From: Sulfuricaulis sp040901545
GTDB taxonomy: Bacteria > Pseudomonadota > Gammaproteobacteria > Acidiferrobacterales > Sulfurifustaceae
Direction of reading: 5' to 3'
Assembly: GCF_040901545.1 (NCBI RefSeq)
Contig: NZ_JBBDYL010000040.1
Coordinates: 1 to 24,676, forward strand
DNA length: 24,676 nt
A program made the translations under genes and the position numbers. Positions within the stretch are counted from its first letter, which is position 1. Each line of letters opens with the position of its first letter. The notes below the pieces were generated by a model. It was not told the origin of the DNA, made no database searches, and was given only the letters and a program-made list of their open reading frames with translations. Below, one piece after another: positions 1-8,862 of the stretch.

Positions 1-29
1 TCAACCAATCAACCCGGAACCACTAAAAT

Positions 30-623
30 CTACCCACGAATTGCGCTGACGAACCTATAAGGTATGTGCGTTAGCTTCACCTTCGCCAGGTACGCAAAAA
101 GCTCACCTGCCATATGATCTGCCTGACCATTGCCGGCAGAAGAAAACAAAACATCGCCCGGCCGGGATTTCGCAAGAGCAATTAGCTCTTGTATTGAAGT
201 TACCGGGAGTGAAGGCGTGACACATGCCACCTGAGGCATAGAGGTTGCCAGGGAGACCGGCACAAAGTCTGTGAGTGCGTTGAACGGCAGTTTCCTATAG
301 TACGAGTGACCGATTGCCAGGCCGACGTTCCAGAAAAGGAGCGTATAGCCGTCCGGGGAAGCGCTCGCGACCAATTCAGCGCCGATGTTTCCACCCGCGC
401 CCGGGCGATTGTCAATCACCGCACTTTGCCCCCACAATTCCGTGAGTTTTTGTCCGATAATCCGAACAGTAATGTCACTGCTTGATCCGGGAGTGAGGCC
501 AATAATAAAACGTACCGGCTTCGTCGGGTACGACTGGGCATCTGCCGTCACAGGCCATGCAAGCCAGAGCACAGCGAGAGAAATTGCTTTTAGGCATGAA
601 ATCAGCGCGGGCTTTCGCATCAT
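30..623 (-). pseudogene. Bug-family tripartite tricarboxylate receptor, truncated
   Basis: This is a periplasmic solute-binding receptor of the Bug (TctC) family, which captures small carboxylates for a TTT transporter or for sensing. The N-terminus is a clear Sec signal peptide (two Met, Arg-Lys, a hydrophobic stretch, cleavage after ADA-Q), followed by the family opening YPTKPVRFIIG and the ligand-loop motif DNRPGAGGNIGAE. I start it at the ATG at 623 because AGAGAGG lies 7 bases upstream; an ATG at 644 has no such site. The reading frame closes after 197 residues, just past THIPYR, where homologues continue for about 120 more residues. None of the three frames beyond the stop resumes an obvious Bug sequence in the 29 remaining bases. 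It is therefore a 3'-truncated or broken copy, probably non-functional. The family call is firm; the pseudogene call is likely. Confidence 0.8.
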
Positions 624-903
624 AACGTCCTCTCTTATCGGCATCGTCTATGAATAGTGCTGCACTTCTCATAAGTCCCCTTCCAGCCTGCCAGACCGGG
701 GCATGCGAGAAGAAGCGGAAAACAAACAACAAGCCATTCTACGAACTTCTTGATCCCGAAAAAAGGCGCCGCGCACCGACCATGGCAGGCCCGCCGCACT
801 GGGATCCAATTACTCAGCAGTGTCCGGTTTCTCTCACATAGGTAGACCAGCTCACTCGTCGCAAGATGAGATAGATGAGAGGACCACAAATATTCTTCAC
901 CGG

Positions 904-1731
904 TTATTTATGTGCTTTAGCTTTATCAACTTCCTCCCAAACAAACAGTGGTTCGATACCGCCATTTTCGATCTCCTTCATGCGCTGCTCACTTAATGGG
1001 AAGTCAAAGTGCGCGTTCCGGAAACGTACTCGCGCATTCGCATGGCGTCTTACATATTCCTTTATTTTCTCAAGATCTTTCTCCGTCAAGGATATCGAAC
1101 GTACGTTTTCCAGCTGGTGCGCCCCGTGACGTAACTCGTCGTCGAGAACAACTTGCATCATTGCAGCTACTCGAGACTCAAACTCGCCGCCTTTAATGCG
1201 ACCAGCCGCAAAAAACATACCAGATCCTCCGCCCTCCAGTATTCCTTCGTCTCCCGGCAGGCTCGCCCATGGCGCCGTTTCGCGCGCAAGCTCTTCCTCA
1301 ATCGCCTTCTTCTCCTGCGCCAGATGAATGCTCCACTTGTTCTCCGGAAGATCGGGGTCGGGTCTGAAAATATCGTACTTGCGCAGTTCACCAATGTTCG
1401 GGGCCTTACCCGTAAACCACGTCAAAAGATCATACCCCATAACAAAATGGTTGGTTTCTTCTATGAGCTTTGTTGCTGTCTCAATGTACGTCGCCGGCTC
1501 TACAGTAACGCCAAGCCCCGCCAACTGGGCACTAAGAATCCCACCCAATTGATACACGCGGCAAAGCTCTCTTCCAGTGTGCACTCTGAGCCACTTCTCA
1601 TGCTCGCCCTCGGTATGCGGCTTGCTGAAGTATGTCGTGGCGACCTCAGCTTCAGCGGCCGCGCACTTTCCCAAAAGTTGACCAAGTTCTCTTACCGCAC
1701 GGTCGTTGATGTTTTCTGTCGCTTTCGTCAT
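904..1731 (-). CDS. Ferritin-like (putative diiron) protein of unknown function
   Basis: This is a soluble 275-residue, mostly helical protein. Carboxylate/His motifs of the ferritin-like diiron fold are visible: Glu27/Glu29 in a first helix, E92-x-x-H95 (EETNH) in a second, and Glu183/Glu185 followed by E199-x-x-H202 (DDELRH) in the later helices. No ferritin, rubrerythrin or named oxygenase is recognisable, and the spacing between motifs (about 90 residues) is longer than in ferritins. The ATG at 1731 follows AGAGGAA at a normal distance. It lies between a TauE/SafE permease gene (131-base gap upstream) and a Bug receptor gene downstream, all on the same strand, suggesting one transcript. 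An oxidative step on a transported compound is a reasonable guess but only inference. The reading frame is secure; the diiron assignment is moderate. Confidence 0.7.
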   Translation of the reverse strand: MTKATENINDRAVRELGQLLGKCAAAEAEVATTYFSKPHTEGEHEKWLRVHTGRELCRVYQLGGILSAQLAGLGVTVEPATYIETATKLIEETNHFVMGYDLLTWFTGKAPNIGELRKYDIFRPDPDLPENKWSIHLAQEKKAIEEELARETAPWASLPGDEGILEGGGSGMFFAAGRIKGGEFESRVAAMMQVVLDDELRHGAHQLENVRSISLTEKDLEKIKEYVRRHANARVRFRNAHFDFPLSEQRMKEIENGGIEPLFVWEEVDKAKAHK

Positions 1732-1862
1732 AACTTTCCTCTAAAAATTTGCGTGTTCACCAAATACAATCGTCTCAGAACGTGGGATCATCCCCGAGCT
1801 CTCAAGTAACCCAAAATCTGATTTCTGGCTTGCAGAACATCCAGCGCGCCACGTCGGGATGA

Positions 1863-2633
1863 CTAGGGATTTGTGAGTGCTTTCCGGACCAGGTTAACTC
1901 CGATCAGGAAGAGCACCACGGCTAATGTTCTCCGAAATAACTTTTCGTTTATCTTTCCGCGTATGAAGTGGCCAATCCACAAACCAAATGCTACAGGGAC
2001 GGCCGCCAATAGCGACATCGCGAACTCGTTGACACCCAGAACCCCATTTAATATGAGTGCAAGTGCAAGAAACAGAGAGGAACAAACAGTCGTAACGGCA
2101 ATCGCTGCAACCAAATAGTCCTTGCTGAGACCAAGACCGGCAAGGAACATTGCATAAATCGGTCCAAAGAACATAGATAACCCACCGATAATTCCTGACA
2201 TGAAACCCGCAGCAAGCGCTATCGGTTTCTCCATCCTCGATAGAGATTTGAACTCTGCTCGGCAGACCACCGTAAACGAAAAGATCACTACCAAGATACC
2301 GAGGATCATCTCGAGCATCTTTAACTCGATCGCAACAAGCGCTGTTACTCCAACCGAAACACCAATCGCAATACCGATGACGAGTATCCATACGCGTTTA
2401 ATCGCAGATAGGAAATATCCTCCAAGAAACGCTTGGCAGGCGCTGGTAATTACCGACGGAACAACCAACAGCGCTAGCGCGTGAGGCACCGAAATGAAAT
2501 TGGCTAGAACCGGCATTGCGACCAACGGAAGGCCTATTCCAGTTACCCCTTTGGCGAAACCGCCAGCGAAAAGAGCCGCAGCGCACGCTATCAAGATTTG
2601 CCAATTGGACTCTACTGACAATTTAGGCGTCAA
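1863..2633 (-). CDS. TauE/SafE family membrane permease
   Basis: This is an integral inner-membrane protein of 256 residues with about eight hydrophobic segments. It belongs to the TauE/SafE (DUF81) family, whose characterised members move sulfite, sulfoacetate or related organosulfur anions, usually outward. The diagnostic first repeat is visible at residues 23-45 (AGGFAKGVTGIGLPLVAMP), and the second repeat begins near GFMSGIIGGLSMFFGP, the usual internal duplication. Length is normal for the family. It is 65 bases downstream of the FadR-type regulator gene and upstream of the ferritin-like gene, so it is probably co-transcribed. The substrate cannot be told from sequence. Confidence 0.88.
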   Translation of the reverse strand: MTPKLSVESNWQILIACAAALFAGGFAKGVTGIGLPLVAMPVLANFISVPHALALLVVPSVITSACQAFLGGYFLSAIKRVWILVIGIAIGVSVGVTALVAIELKMLEMILGILVVIFSFTVVCRAEFKSLSRMEKPIALAAGFMSGIIGGLSMFFGPIYAMFLAGLGLSKDYLVAAIAVTTVCSSLFLALALILNGVLGVNEFAMSLLAAVPVAFGLWIGHFIRGKINEKLFRRTLAVVLFLIGVNLVRKALTNP

Positions 2634-2698
2634 CTTAGCAAGGGGTCCGTTACAGCTAAGCGCACCAAGCCATCATGCGGCGCAAAGAGCCAACGTAC

Positions 2699-3412
2699 CT
2701 ATGCCGATGCAATATACAGGTCATATGGTTCTTGCTCGATAAGCCTTTTGACTGAATCCCCGGCGCCTCCAATGTGCGCTCGGATAGATCGTTCTAAATC
2801 ATCAACATTTCTTGACGCGAGTGCCTTGAGAATGCGCCGGTTTTCAAAAAGTATTTCATCGGCTCGCGGAGGATACTTTGTTACTATAATCGTCCCAATG
2901 CTCCAGATTCGCGCATTCAATCCAGCAAGAATCTCGCAGAGCACGTTATTCCCTGTCGCTGATACCATTGCATTGTGAAACTTGAGAGTGGCACGCAGGA
3001 AATCATCGTACCTCTTTTCTTGAAGCAGGGCTTGTGCGCCGTTTAGAATTTCGTCGAGCCGGTGAATGATGTCTTCCGTTAGAAGTTGTAGAAGTTCCTT
3101 CGCCCCCTCGACTTCCAGCACCTCACGCACCTTGTAGAGGTTCAGGATTTCGCGAATGCTGAGGGCCTGTACGACATAGCCGGAGCCGAGTTCTCGCTTG
3201 ACGAGCCCCTCCTGTTCCAGACGTCCTAGCGCCTCCTTGACCGGCGTTCTACTAATCCCAAGCTCCTTCGCAATTTCGAGCGCCTTCAATCGCGAATTTG
3301 GCCTGAAGGTGGAATTGGTAATTCGCTCTTTGAGGAAACTGTAGGCCTTTTCCTGAGCCGATCGGGAATCCACAGTGAATCCACTTTTACTCGCCTTTCG
3401 TGCTGCGGTCAA
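2699..3412 (-). CDS. GntR-family regulator, FadR subfamily (FCD domain)
   Basis: This is a DNA-binding transcription regulator of 237 residues. The N-terminal winged helix-turn-helix spans about residues 20-85 (the segment LGISRTPVKEALGRLEQEGLV is typical GntR), followed by an all-helical FCD effector-binding domain. FCD domains of this type usually bind a metal through one Asp and three His. Here the FH in LKFHNAM and the final AHI are kept, but the usual EH near residue 195 reads EN, so one ligand His is replaced by Asn. The frame opens with TTG at 3412, preceded by AAAAGG about 8 bases away. It is the first gene of a leftward group with the TauE/SafE permease and is likely its local, ligand-responsive regulator. 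Confidence 0.88.
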   Translation of the reverse strand: MTAARKASKSGFTVDSRSAQEKAYSFLKERITNSTFRPNSRLKALEIAKELGISRTPVKEALGRLEQEGLVKRELGSGYVVQALSIREILNLYKVREVLEVEGAKELLQLLTEDIIHRLDEILNGAQALLQEKRYDDFLRATLKFHNAMVSATGNNVLCEILAGLNARIWSIGTIIVTKYPPRADEILFENRRILKALASRNVDDLERSIRAHIGGAGDSVKRLIEQEPYDLYIASA

Positions 3413-3457
3413 TATCCGACCTTTTCCACTATAATAATTAATCAGTTAGCATCCTCC

Positions 3458-3735
3458 TTACTCCCAATGCACTTGAGCGATCGTCCTCAGACCGTCGATT
3501 TCGGCGAGCTTCACCAGCATCATGCCAAGCTTATCCTTAGTATTCACGTCGGCGCCGCCTTCGAGCGACACCTCGATTACCTTGGCCCGCTTGAAGAACG
3601 CGGCGTGGCTCAGTGCGCTGCGGCTCACGGCGCCGCTTGGGAGGCTTAGATCCACACCCTGCTTGAGCAGCGCGCGCACCATCGCCACTCCGCCGTTGCT
3701 GACTGCGGCGCAGGCAGTGATGGCGGTAGCGCCGC
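3458..3735 (-). pseudogene. Ankyrin-repeat protein, C-terminal remnant
   Basis: The minus strand encodes about 90 residues with two to three ankyrin-type repeats: GGVAMVRALLKQGVDLSL and KVIEVSLEGGADVNTKDK match the helix-loop consensus (V..LL..GADVN). Downstream is a short C-terminal tail ending at 3458. No start codon or N-terminal part is present. Upstream of about 3735 the same frame runs antisense to an MFS transporter fragment and loses ankyrin character. The piece is G+C-rich compared with the regulator gene to its right. I read it as the 3' end of a chromosomal ankyrin gene truncated by rearrangement. The exact junction (about 3705-3735) is uncertain. Confidence 0.6.
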
Positions 3736-4118
3736 CGAACGAGCGCGGGCGTGCGCTCGGCACGCAGATGAGCGCGCTTTTCACGGGCATCCTGTTCGCC
3801 CGCATCGTCGGCGGGCTGATCGCCACGCACGTCGGCTGGCGCTACAGCTACGTGCTCTCGACCGCCATGCTGCTCGCGATAATGCCCGTGCTGTGGGCGT
3901 AGCTGCCCAACACGCAGCCCACCACGCAGGCGTCGTACCGCGACCTTTTGTGGTCGATGTACCTACAATTGCGCGAGCATGGCGCCATACGCTGTGCGGC
4001 AACCATACAGTTCATGCTCGGCATCTTCAACGGCGGATCTTGGGCGGCGGCGGCGCCCATGCTTGCGCTGCTGCATGGCGCGGGACCGACGGGCGCGCGC
4101 ACAGCCAGATCACCCTAG
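3708..4118 (+). pseudogene. MFS transporter fragment with internal TAG
   Basis: On the plus strand, AVMAVAPPNERGRALGTQ opens a stretch typical of the major facilitator superfamily: the RGRALG loop, the segment GGLIATHVGWRYSYVLS and a hydrophobic helix. A TAG at 3900-3902 interrupts the frame. Beyond it the same frame continues with LPNTQPTTQASYRDLLW and a further membrane segment up to GAGPTG near 4095, then ends at 4116-4118. The N-terminal membrane segments are absent and replaced by an ankyrin gene fragment in opposite orientation. The C-terminal half is also missing here; a matching C-terminal MFS piece lies at about 13978-14112 on the same strand. It is clearly a pseudogene. Confidence 0.7.
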
Positions 4119-4432
4119 CGGCGGCTGCACAGGCCACAAAGGGCGTGAGGAGCGTGCGAGCGGAATCCATCAGGGTCTGGGGCATTCCCGTTCCCGAAAC
4201 CAAGAGCGATAGTTATGCATCCGTATCCGCTTGCCACGGCGACCACGGGCTTGCCAAACAGGGGGAGCCCAGATAGTTAGGGCGAGGGGCACTACCAACC
4301 ACTCTTCACCAAGCACTAATCGCGCTTTTTAACGCTCATAGATAAATGGGGCTCTCATCCGGCAGTAGAGACTGTTGCGGATTTCGCGCGCCGCGGTGTA
4401 TTACGTGCGGCGGCCGATCGCGGAAGCCGATC
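4119..4432. other. Spacer with no recognisable gene
   Basis: This interval follows the MFS remnant and precedes the DUF1989 gene, which ends at its right edge. Neither strand shows a coding frame with recognisable protein features, and I see no clear promoter, hairpin terminator or repeat. It may be decayed transporter sequence. Confidence 0.4.
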
Positions 4433-5059
4433 TCACGTGCGGTACGTTATTATCCGCACCGGCGTGGGCTTGAACGCGTTGCATGGATTGTAGATCTGAG
4501 CGCAGTTTGACACGGCACAGATCACTTCCCGATCAGCAATCATATCCACATAATCTCCGGGCTTCGAAATACCCTCGGTCATCGCCATATGCCCGTCCGG
4601 CCCGACAGGCACATACATGAACCAGTTGATGTTGGTGACAATGTCGTCCCTGGTAAGCCCAAAAGGCTTGAGTGCGGACTCGAAGGTGTCTCGGCAGTTG
4701 GCCGGCCCATTCGCGTTGTAGCGTAATTTGTTCATCTCAGCGCTGCAGCAACCGCCGATCGTGTCGTGAAACCCGCAAGTATCCTCAAGTAGAGTCATTA
4801 GCTTTACCGCTCGGTCCGACCAAAGCGTGCAGCCTTTAGTAATAAAAATACTGGCCGCGAGCTTCATGGTATTGGAAGCATTGTACCGATCTCGCAGGTC
4901 GGCCGCGTTATAGCAGAGAAAATCGACAGCCTGCTTGCCTTCGAGGTCAATTAGACGCAAGTGCTGCCCCCGTTCCAAGATACGACCCCAAGGTTTCCCA
5001 GGGGGGAGGATCAAATCCTCAACGACGGTACCGGCTACTTCGTGTGGAGCATGGCTCAT
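4433..5059 (-). CDS. DUF1989 / urea carboxylase-associated family protein
   Basis: This is a soluble protein of the DUF1989 family, whose better-known members accompany urea carboxylase (UAAP1/UAAP2); their biochemical role is unsettled. Recognisable blocks are RLIDLEGKQAVDFLCYNA near the N-terminus, the Cys-rich centre CGFHDTIGGCCSAEMN and the C-terminal NCAQIYNPCNAFKPTPVRI. Candidate metal ligands (Cys, His) are conserved within these blocks. I choose the ATG at 5059 because the family homology begins about ten residues later. A longer frame from a GTG at 5152 is possible but its extra 31 residues look non-conserved, and neither start has a strong Shine-Dalgarno. No urea carboxylase or allophanate hydrolase gene is nearby. 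The dead IS element begins about 140 bases upstream. Confidence 0.78.
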   Translation of the reverse strand: MSHAPHEVAGTVVEDLILPPGKPWGRILERGQHLRLIDLEGKQAVDFLCYNAADLRDRYNASNTMKLAASIFITKGCTLWSDRAVKLMTLLEDTCGFHDTIGGCCSAEMNKLRYNANGPANCRDTFESALKPFGLTRDDIVTNINWFMYVPVGPDGHMAMTEGISKPGDYVDMIADREVICAVSNCAQIYNPCNAFKPTPVRIITYRT

Positions 5060-5184
5060 AATTTTCTCATGGGAAGGTGCTGCAACATGAGGACCTTTCG
5101 GCAATGCGTGTCCGTTGCGGACGGATCGGATTGCGTGATACGGAGGATCCACTTAAATATCAATCCTTGAAATCGCCGCGAATT

Positions 5185-5965
5185 TCAGCAGGCTGTTAGG
5201 GTCTGCTGACAATCACGCCTGCCAAATGTAGGAACACACGATTGAGCATGGACAAGAAGTTGCGCCAGCTTCTCATAGCGTGTGGCAATGCGGCGAAACT
5301 GCTTGAGACGATTAAAGAAGTGCTCCACTAGATTGCGGTCTTTATACAAAGGTCGATCATAGACTCTTGGCTCGGTACGGTTGCGGCGCGGCAGGATCAC
5401 CGCCTGAGCGCCCGCGGCATGGATGCGTGCCTCCAGCGTATCAGCATCGTATCCCCTGTCGCCAATGACCGTCCTAGTGCTCAAATCCTCGATTAAGGTG
5501 CTGGCCTGCGTGATATCGGCCACCACCTTGTCTCCTGTCAGTACCCAGCGCAGCGGACTGCCCGGCGCATCCACTAGGGTAGAGTGTTGGCGCTCAGTCC
5601 CCTGCGCAAGCGCCCGAGCGCTTGGGCATCTTCTTATTTTGGGTACCGGCAGCGTGCTGGTTGGCCCGCACTACCGCGCTGGCGATGAGAGCAGCGCCCC
5701 CAAACCCGCATCATTGCTGATCGATGCGACGATCCGCTGCCACACGCCCTTCCTGCTCCAGCGCGAGAAACGCGTATACGTCGCATGCCAGTTGCCCAAG
5801 GCCGGGTCCAGATCACGCCGCGGACTGCCCGTTCGCGCAATCTACAACACCGCCTCCAGAAATAGCCGGTTGTCCTTGGCCGTCACCCCGGAATCGGTGG
5901 CTTTGCCCGGCAACAAATCCTTGATCCGCTCCCATTGGTCGTTTCGCAGTAGCTTTCAGGACATC
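5185..5965 (-). pseudogene. IS5/IS427-type DDE transposase, multiply broken
   Basis: Read leftward from about 5965, the remnant shows NDQWERIKDLLPGKATD, then KDNRLFLEAVL, a TAG, the segment LGNWHATYTRFSRWSRKG, then after a frame change VVRANQHAAGTQNKK, another stop, and finally the C-terminal DDE part VIGDRGYDADTLEARI ... KDRNLVEHFFNRLKQFRRIA. At least two in-frame stops and two or more frameshifts are present. The second catalytic Asp and the Glu of the DDE triad remain. The first Asp (normally in a DSTIVRAHQHA-like motif) reads ASAVVRANQHA, so it is lost. The final residues are frameshifted as well. It cannot encode a working transposase. Confidence 0.88.
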
Positions 5966-6026
5966 GCTTCTAGCTTCTCTCAAAAAAACCAGAATGTGCC
6001 AATACCTAGCAAATGTGTACAGGCCC
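5199..6026 (-). mobile_element. Degenerate IS5-family (IS427-like) insertion sequence
   Basis: This element of about 828 bases is bounded by imperfect inverted ends. The left end begins GGGTCTGCTGACAAT; the right end, read on the minus strand, begins GGGCCTGTACACAT. A TA dinucleotide flanks each side (5197-5198 and 6027-6028), compatible with a 2-base target duplication. Between them lies one broken transposase reading frame of IS427-group type on the minus strand. Its right end abuts the stop codon of the acyl-CoA ligase gene. End positions are my reading of the sequence and could shift by a few bases. Confidence 0.7.
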
Positions 6027-7612
6027 TAGGGTTTGCCGTGATTGCGAAGTGCCCGACGGAGGATTTTCCCCACTGGGTTCTTCGGCATCTCGGCAATGAA
6101 GCGGATCGTTTGGGGAACCTTGTAGGGGGCGGTATTCTTCCGCACGAATTCAACCATCTCCTCCTCAAGCGCGACCGAGGCCTTGAATCCGGATCTCAGA
6201 ACGGCAAACGCCACGATAGCATAGCCAATGCGGTCCTCGGGCTCACCAATAACGGCTACCTCGGCCACGGCCGGATGACGTTGTAGAACGTTCTCGACTT
6301 CCTGAGGTGAGATTAGATAGCCGCGGCTCTTGAAGAGGTCATCCTTGCGCCCGAGATACCAGTAGTATCCGTCCTCGTCGCGACGCATAACGTCGCCAGT
6401 ATAGTACCACTGGCCACGGTGCTGGGCGCGCCAGCGATCGGACTCCCGGTAATATCCGAGAAAGAGTCCCGGATCGGAGCGATCAATCATCAGCACTCCC
6501 TGCTCGCCGGGCGGCACTTCGTCCAGCGAATCGTCAAGGAGCCCGACTTTCACGTCCGGCGCCGGTTTGCCCAACGAGCCCGGTTTGACCTTGAGATCCG
6601 GGCCGTTAGAAAGCAGAACTTCGAATTCGGAAACACCGTAAATTTCGTATAGCGTGATGCCAGTCTCCTCTTGCCATCGGCTCCACACGGCAGCACCGAG
6701 CGGTTCGCCGGTCGAGACCATAAAACGAAAGCCCATGCCTTTCAGCTTGCGGGGAAACTCTTCCGCAGCCAGCATCGTGCGATAGAAAGTGGGCACAGAC
6801 ACGAAGATGGTCGGTTTGCTCGAAGCGTAGAAAGCGAGAACGGCATCCGGCGTAACCCGACCACCGAACACGGCGATTGCAGATCCGGCGTAGAGTGGGA
6901 ATATCAGGGCATGGCCGAAATTGCCCATGAAACTGTATTCGCCCGTCGTGCCCACGATATCACCGGGTGCGAACGTCATTTGGAGTACGGACGGGTCGCC
7001 AACAGTGACGACCCAACGCTGTGCGTGGACGATGCCCTTTGGCTTTCCTGTGGTGCCGGACGAATACAACATGAAAGCCGGGTCCATCGCATCGGTGTCT
7101 TCGGTCGGCAGGGTTGCGCCGTCCGGATTTCGTATATCGGCATAGGCTGATTCACGCGTTCCTTGCGGTCTGCCGTCGAGGATTACAACGCGTTCGAGCC
7201 AACCCTTGGCGAGCAGGCTACGCACGGGCTCAGCAAGGGATTCGGGTACGCACGCGATGCGAGCCTGAGAGTTTTCCAGGACGTATTCGATCTCGGATTC
7301 TGCCAAGAGCGAATTGGTGAGCACCGGCACTGCGCCGAGTTTTAACACCGCAAGCATCGTCGCCACCGACTGCGGGCTGTTGCGGCTACGCACAACGACG
7401 CGGTCGCCCTTGGCCACTCCGAGACCGCGTAAACCTGCTGCCACGATGCCGGCTTCCGCTTGCAAGTCACGGAAGCTCCAGCGACCCCCTTCCCATACTA
7501 CCGCCGGCGCCTCGCCTCGACCTTCGGCGACATGGCGGTCTACCACCTCCGCGAACATGCTCACCCGCGGGGAGTACACCCGGTAACCGGGCCTAACAGT
7601 CCAACCCGTCAT
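6026..7612 (-). CDS. AMP-forming acyl/aryl-CoA ligase
   Basis: This cytoplasmic ANL-superfamily enzyme (528 residues) activates a carboxylic acid with ATP and CoA to an acyl-CoA, releasing AMP and pyrophosphate. Motifs are complete: the P-loop YSSGTTGKPKG (183-193), YGVSE (325-329), YTGD (404-407), the hinge GRKDD (421-425) and the C-terminal catalytic Lys516 in NPVGKILRR. The overall pattern resembles benzoate/aryl-CoA ligases more than fatty acyl ligases, but the substrate cannot be assigned. The ATG at 7612 follows AAGGAG by about 9 bases. It is the last gene of the leftward regulator, RidA-like, crotonase, ligase group, 45 bases after the crotonase gene. Its TAG stop overlaps the inverted end of the IS5-type remnant. 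Confidence 0.92.
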   Translation of the reverse strand: MTGWTVRPGYRVYSPRVSMFAEVVDRHVAEGRGEAPAVVWEGGRWSFRDLQAEAGIVAAGLRGLGVAKGDRVVVRSRNSPQSVATMLAVLKLGAVPVLTNSLLAESEIEYVLENSQARIACVPESLAEPVRSLLAKGWLERVVILDGRPQGTRESAYADIRNPDGATLPTEDTDAMDPAFMLYSSGTTGKPKGIVHAQRWVVTVGDPSVLQMTFAPGDIVGTTGEYSFMGNFGHALIFPLYAGSAIAVFGGRVTPDAVLAFYASSKPTIFVSVPTFYRTMLAAEEFPRKLKGMGFRFMVSTGEPLGAAVWSRWQEETGITLYEIYGVSEFEVLLSNGPDLKVKPGSLGKPAPDVKVGLLDDSLDEVPPGEQGVLMIDRSDPGLFLGYYRESDRWRAQHRGQWYYTGDVMRRDEDGYYWYLGRKDDLFKSRGYLISPQEVENVLQRHPAVAEVAVIGEPEDRIGYAIVAFAVLRSGFKASVALEEEMVEFVRKNTAPYKVPQTIRFIAEMPKNPVGKILRRALRNHGKP

Positions 7613-7657
7613 CGCCGTTCGCTCCTTAATTACTGGTCACGCCATCGCTCGCGGGCG

Positions 7658-8656
7658 CTACTTGCTTCGCCCCTTTGCGGCGCTTTTCCCGCTGCCCTTG
7701 GCCTTTGCACCGAAGCGGAGGTGTCCGGTACTCTTTACCTTCGATTTGCCGTAGTTGCGTCCAGGATCAAATTCCTTACCCGGACGAAGCACCGGGTTGC
7801 CCGGCCAATACACGGGGCGCCGCTTGGTGCGGAACGCGTCGATGCCCTCGGCACAGTCACGCGTGCGAGTGATCTCTAGCACGCGATCCATTTCTACTTT
7901 CATCCACTCTTCCTTACGATTGGCATTCTGGTAAAGACGCAAAGTTTCCTTCGCGCCAAGCATGCCGAGCCGCGGATACGACGCCATCTGTCCGGCCCAC
8001 GCGATCGCCTCTTCTCGAAGTTCGCGGTGTGGTACTATACGATTGACTAGTCCGATGTCGAGTGCTTCCTCGGCATACACAAAGCGGCCGGTCAGTATCA
8101 TCTCATTCGCACGCGTTTGTCCGATAAGCTGCGGAAGGATGCGGGGCGCGCACCATTCGCTCATGAAACCCGCCGGCACCGCAAGCTCGGCGAAGCGCAC
8201 TCGATCGGTCACGATGCGCAGGTCGCATGAGCAGGTCATTTCCAGCCCCACTCCGACGGCAATGCCGTCCACTGCCGCAACGGTAACCTGTGGAAGGTCT
8301 TCCAGCTTCTTGCACGCGTTCTGCGCGACGATATGGAAGTAATCGTTCATCCACCACGTCACGAGCTCGCCGTACTCACCCTTCAGGCCCCAGTCGTCCT
8401 CTAGGCGTTCCATGGGAATGGTTTCGACGCGGAAGTTTCCGCCCGCGCAGAAATTATCCCCGGAGCCGGTGATGATCACGACACGCACTGTTGGATGACG
8501 GCGGATTTCGTCGAGTATGTGGTCAAGTTCCAATGTCATTCGCGGACCAAGACCATTCGAGTCCTGGGGCGCGTCGAGCGTGAGAACTCCGATTGCATTG
8601 TCTCCCGGCGACTGAGGAGAAGACACGACTTCCCATTTGATCTTTTTGAACTTCAT
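7658..8656 (-). CDS. Enoyl-CoA hydratase/isomerase (crotonase) family protein
   Basis: This crotonase-fold enzyme of 332 residues acts on a CoA thioester (hydration, isomerisation or C-C bond hydrolysis). The oxyanion-hole blocks are FCAGGNF (69-75) and GIAVGVG (131-137). Glu139 (GLEMT) and Glu157 (FAELAVPAG) align with the two catalytic glutamates of hydratases. It is longer than the usual ~260 residues because of an inserted Trp-rich loop after residue 85 and a basic C-terminal tail from about residue 303 rich in Lys, Gly, Ser and Ala. The ATG at 8656 has AAAGG upstream. It is co-directional with the CoA ligase gene immediately downstream, so it probably processes the acyl-CoA made by that ligase. 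Confidence 0.9.
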   Translation of the reverse strand: MKFKKIKWEVVSSPQSPGDNAIGVLTLDAPQDSNGLGPRMTLELDHILDEIRRHPTVRVVIITGSGDNFCAGGNFRVETIPMERLEDDWGLKGEYGELVTWWMNDYFHIVAQNACKKLEDLPQVTVAAVDGIAVGVGLEMTCSCDLRIVTDRVRFAELAVPAGFMSEWCAPRILPQLIGQTRANEMILTGRFVYAEEALDIGLVNRIVPHRELREEAIAWAGQMASYPRLGMLGAKETLRLYQNANRKEEWMKVEMDRVLEITRTRDCAEGIDAFRTKRRPVYWPGNPVLRPGKEFDPGRNYGKSKVKSTGHLRFGAKAKGSGKSAAKGRSK

Positions 8657-8862
8657 GATTGCTGGCCTTTCTCTGGCAAATTATAACGAGCTTCTCGGAT
8701 TTTGGACGGGCACTGGGTGTGCGTTCAAGAATAATTCATTTATCGGCCTCTGCAACGTTCGTCATGCAATTACTAAAAGGATAAGAAATTAATTTAGACT
8801 CGAGCGATCTGCCCTCCCATTGCAATGCGGTAGCCCCTGGCGAATTTGTGTTAAGCAATAAG

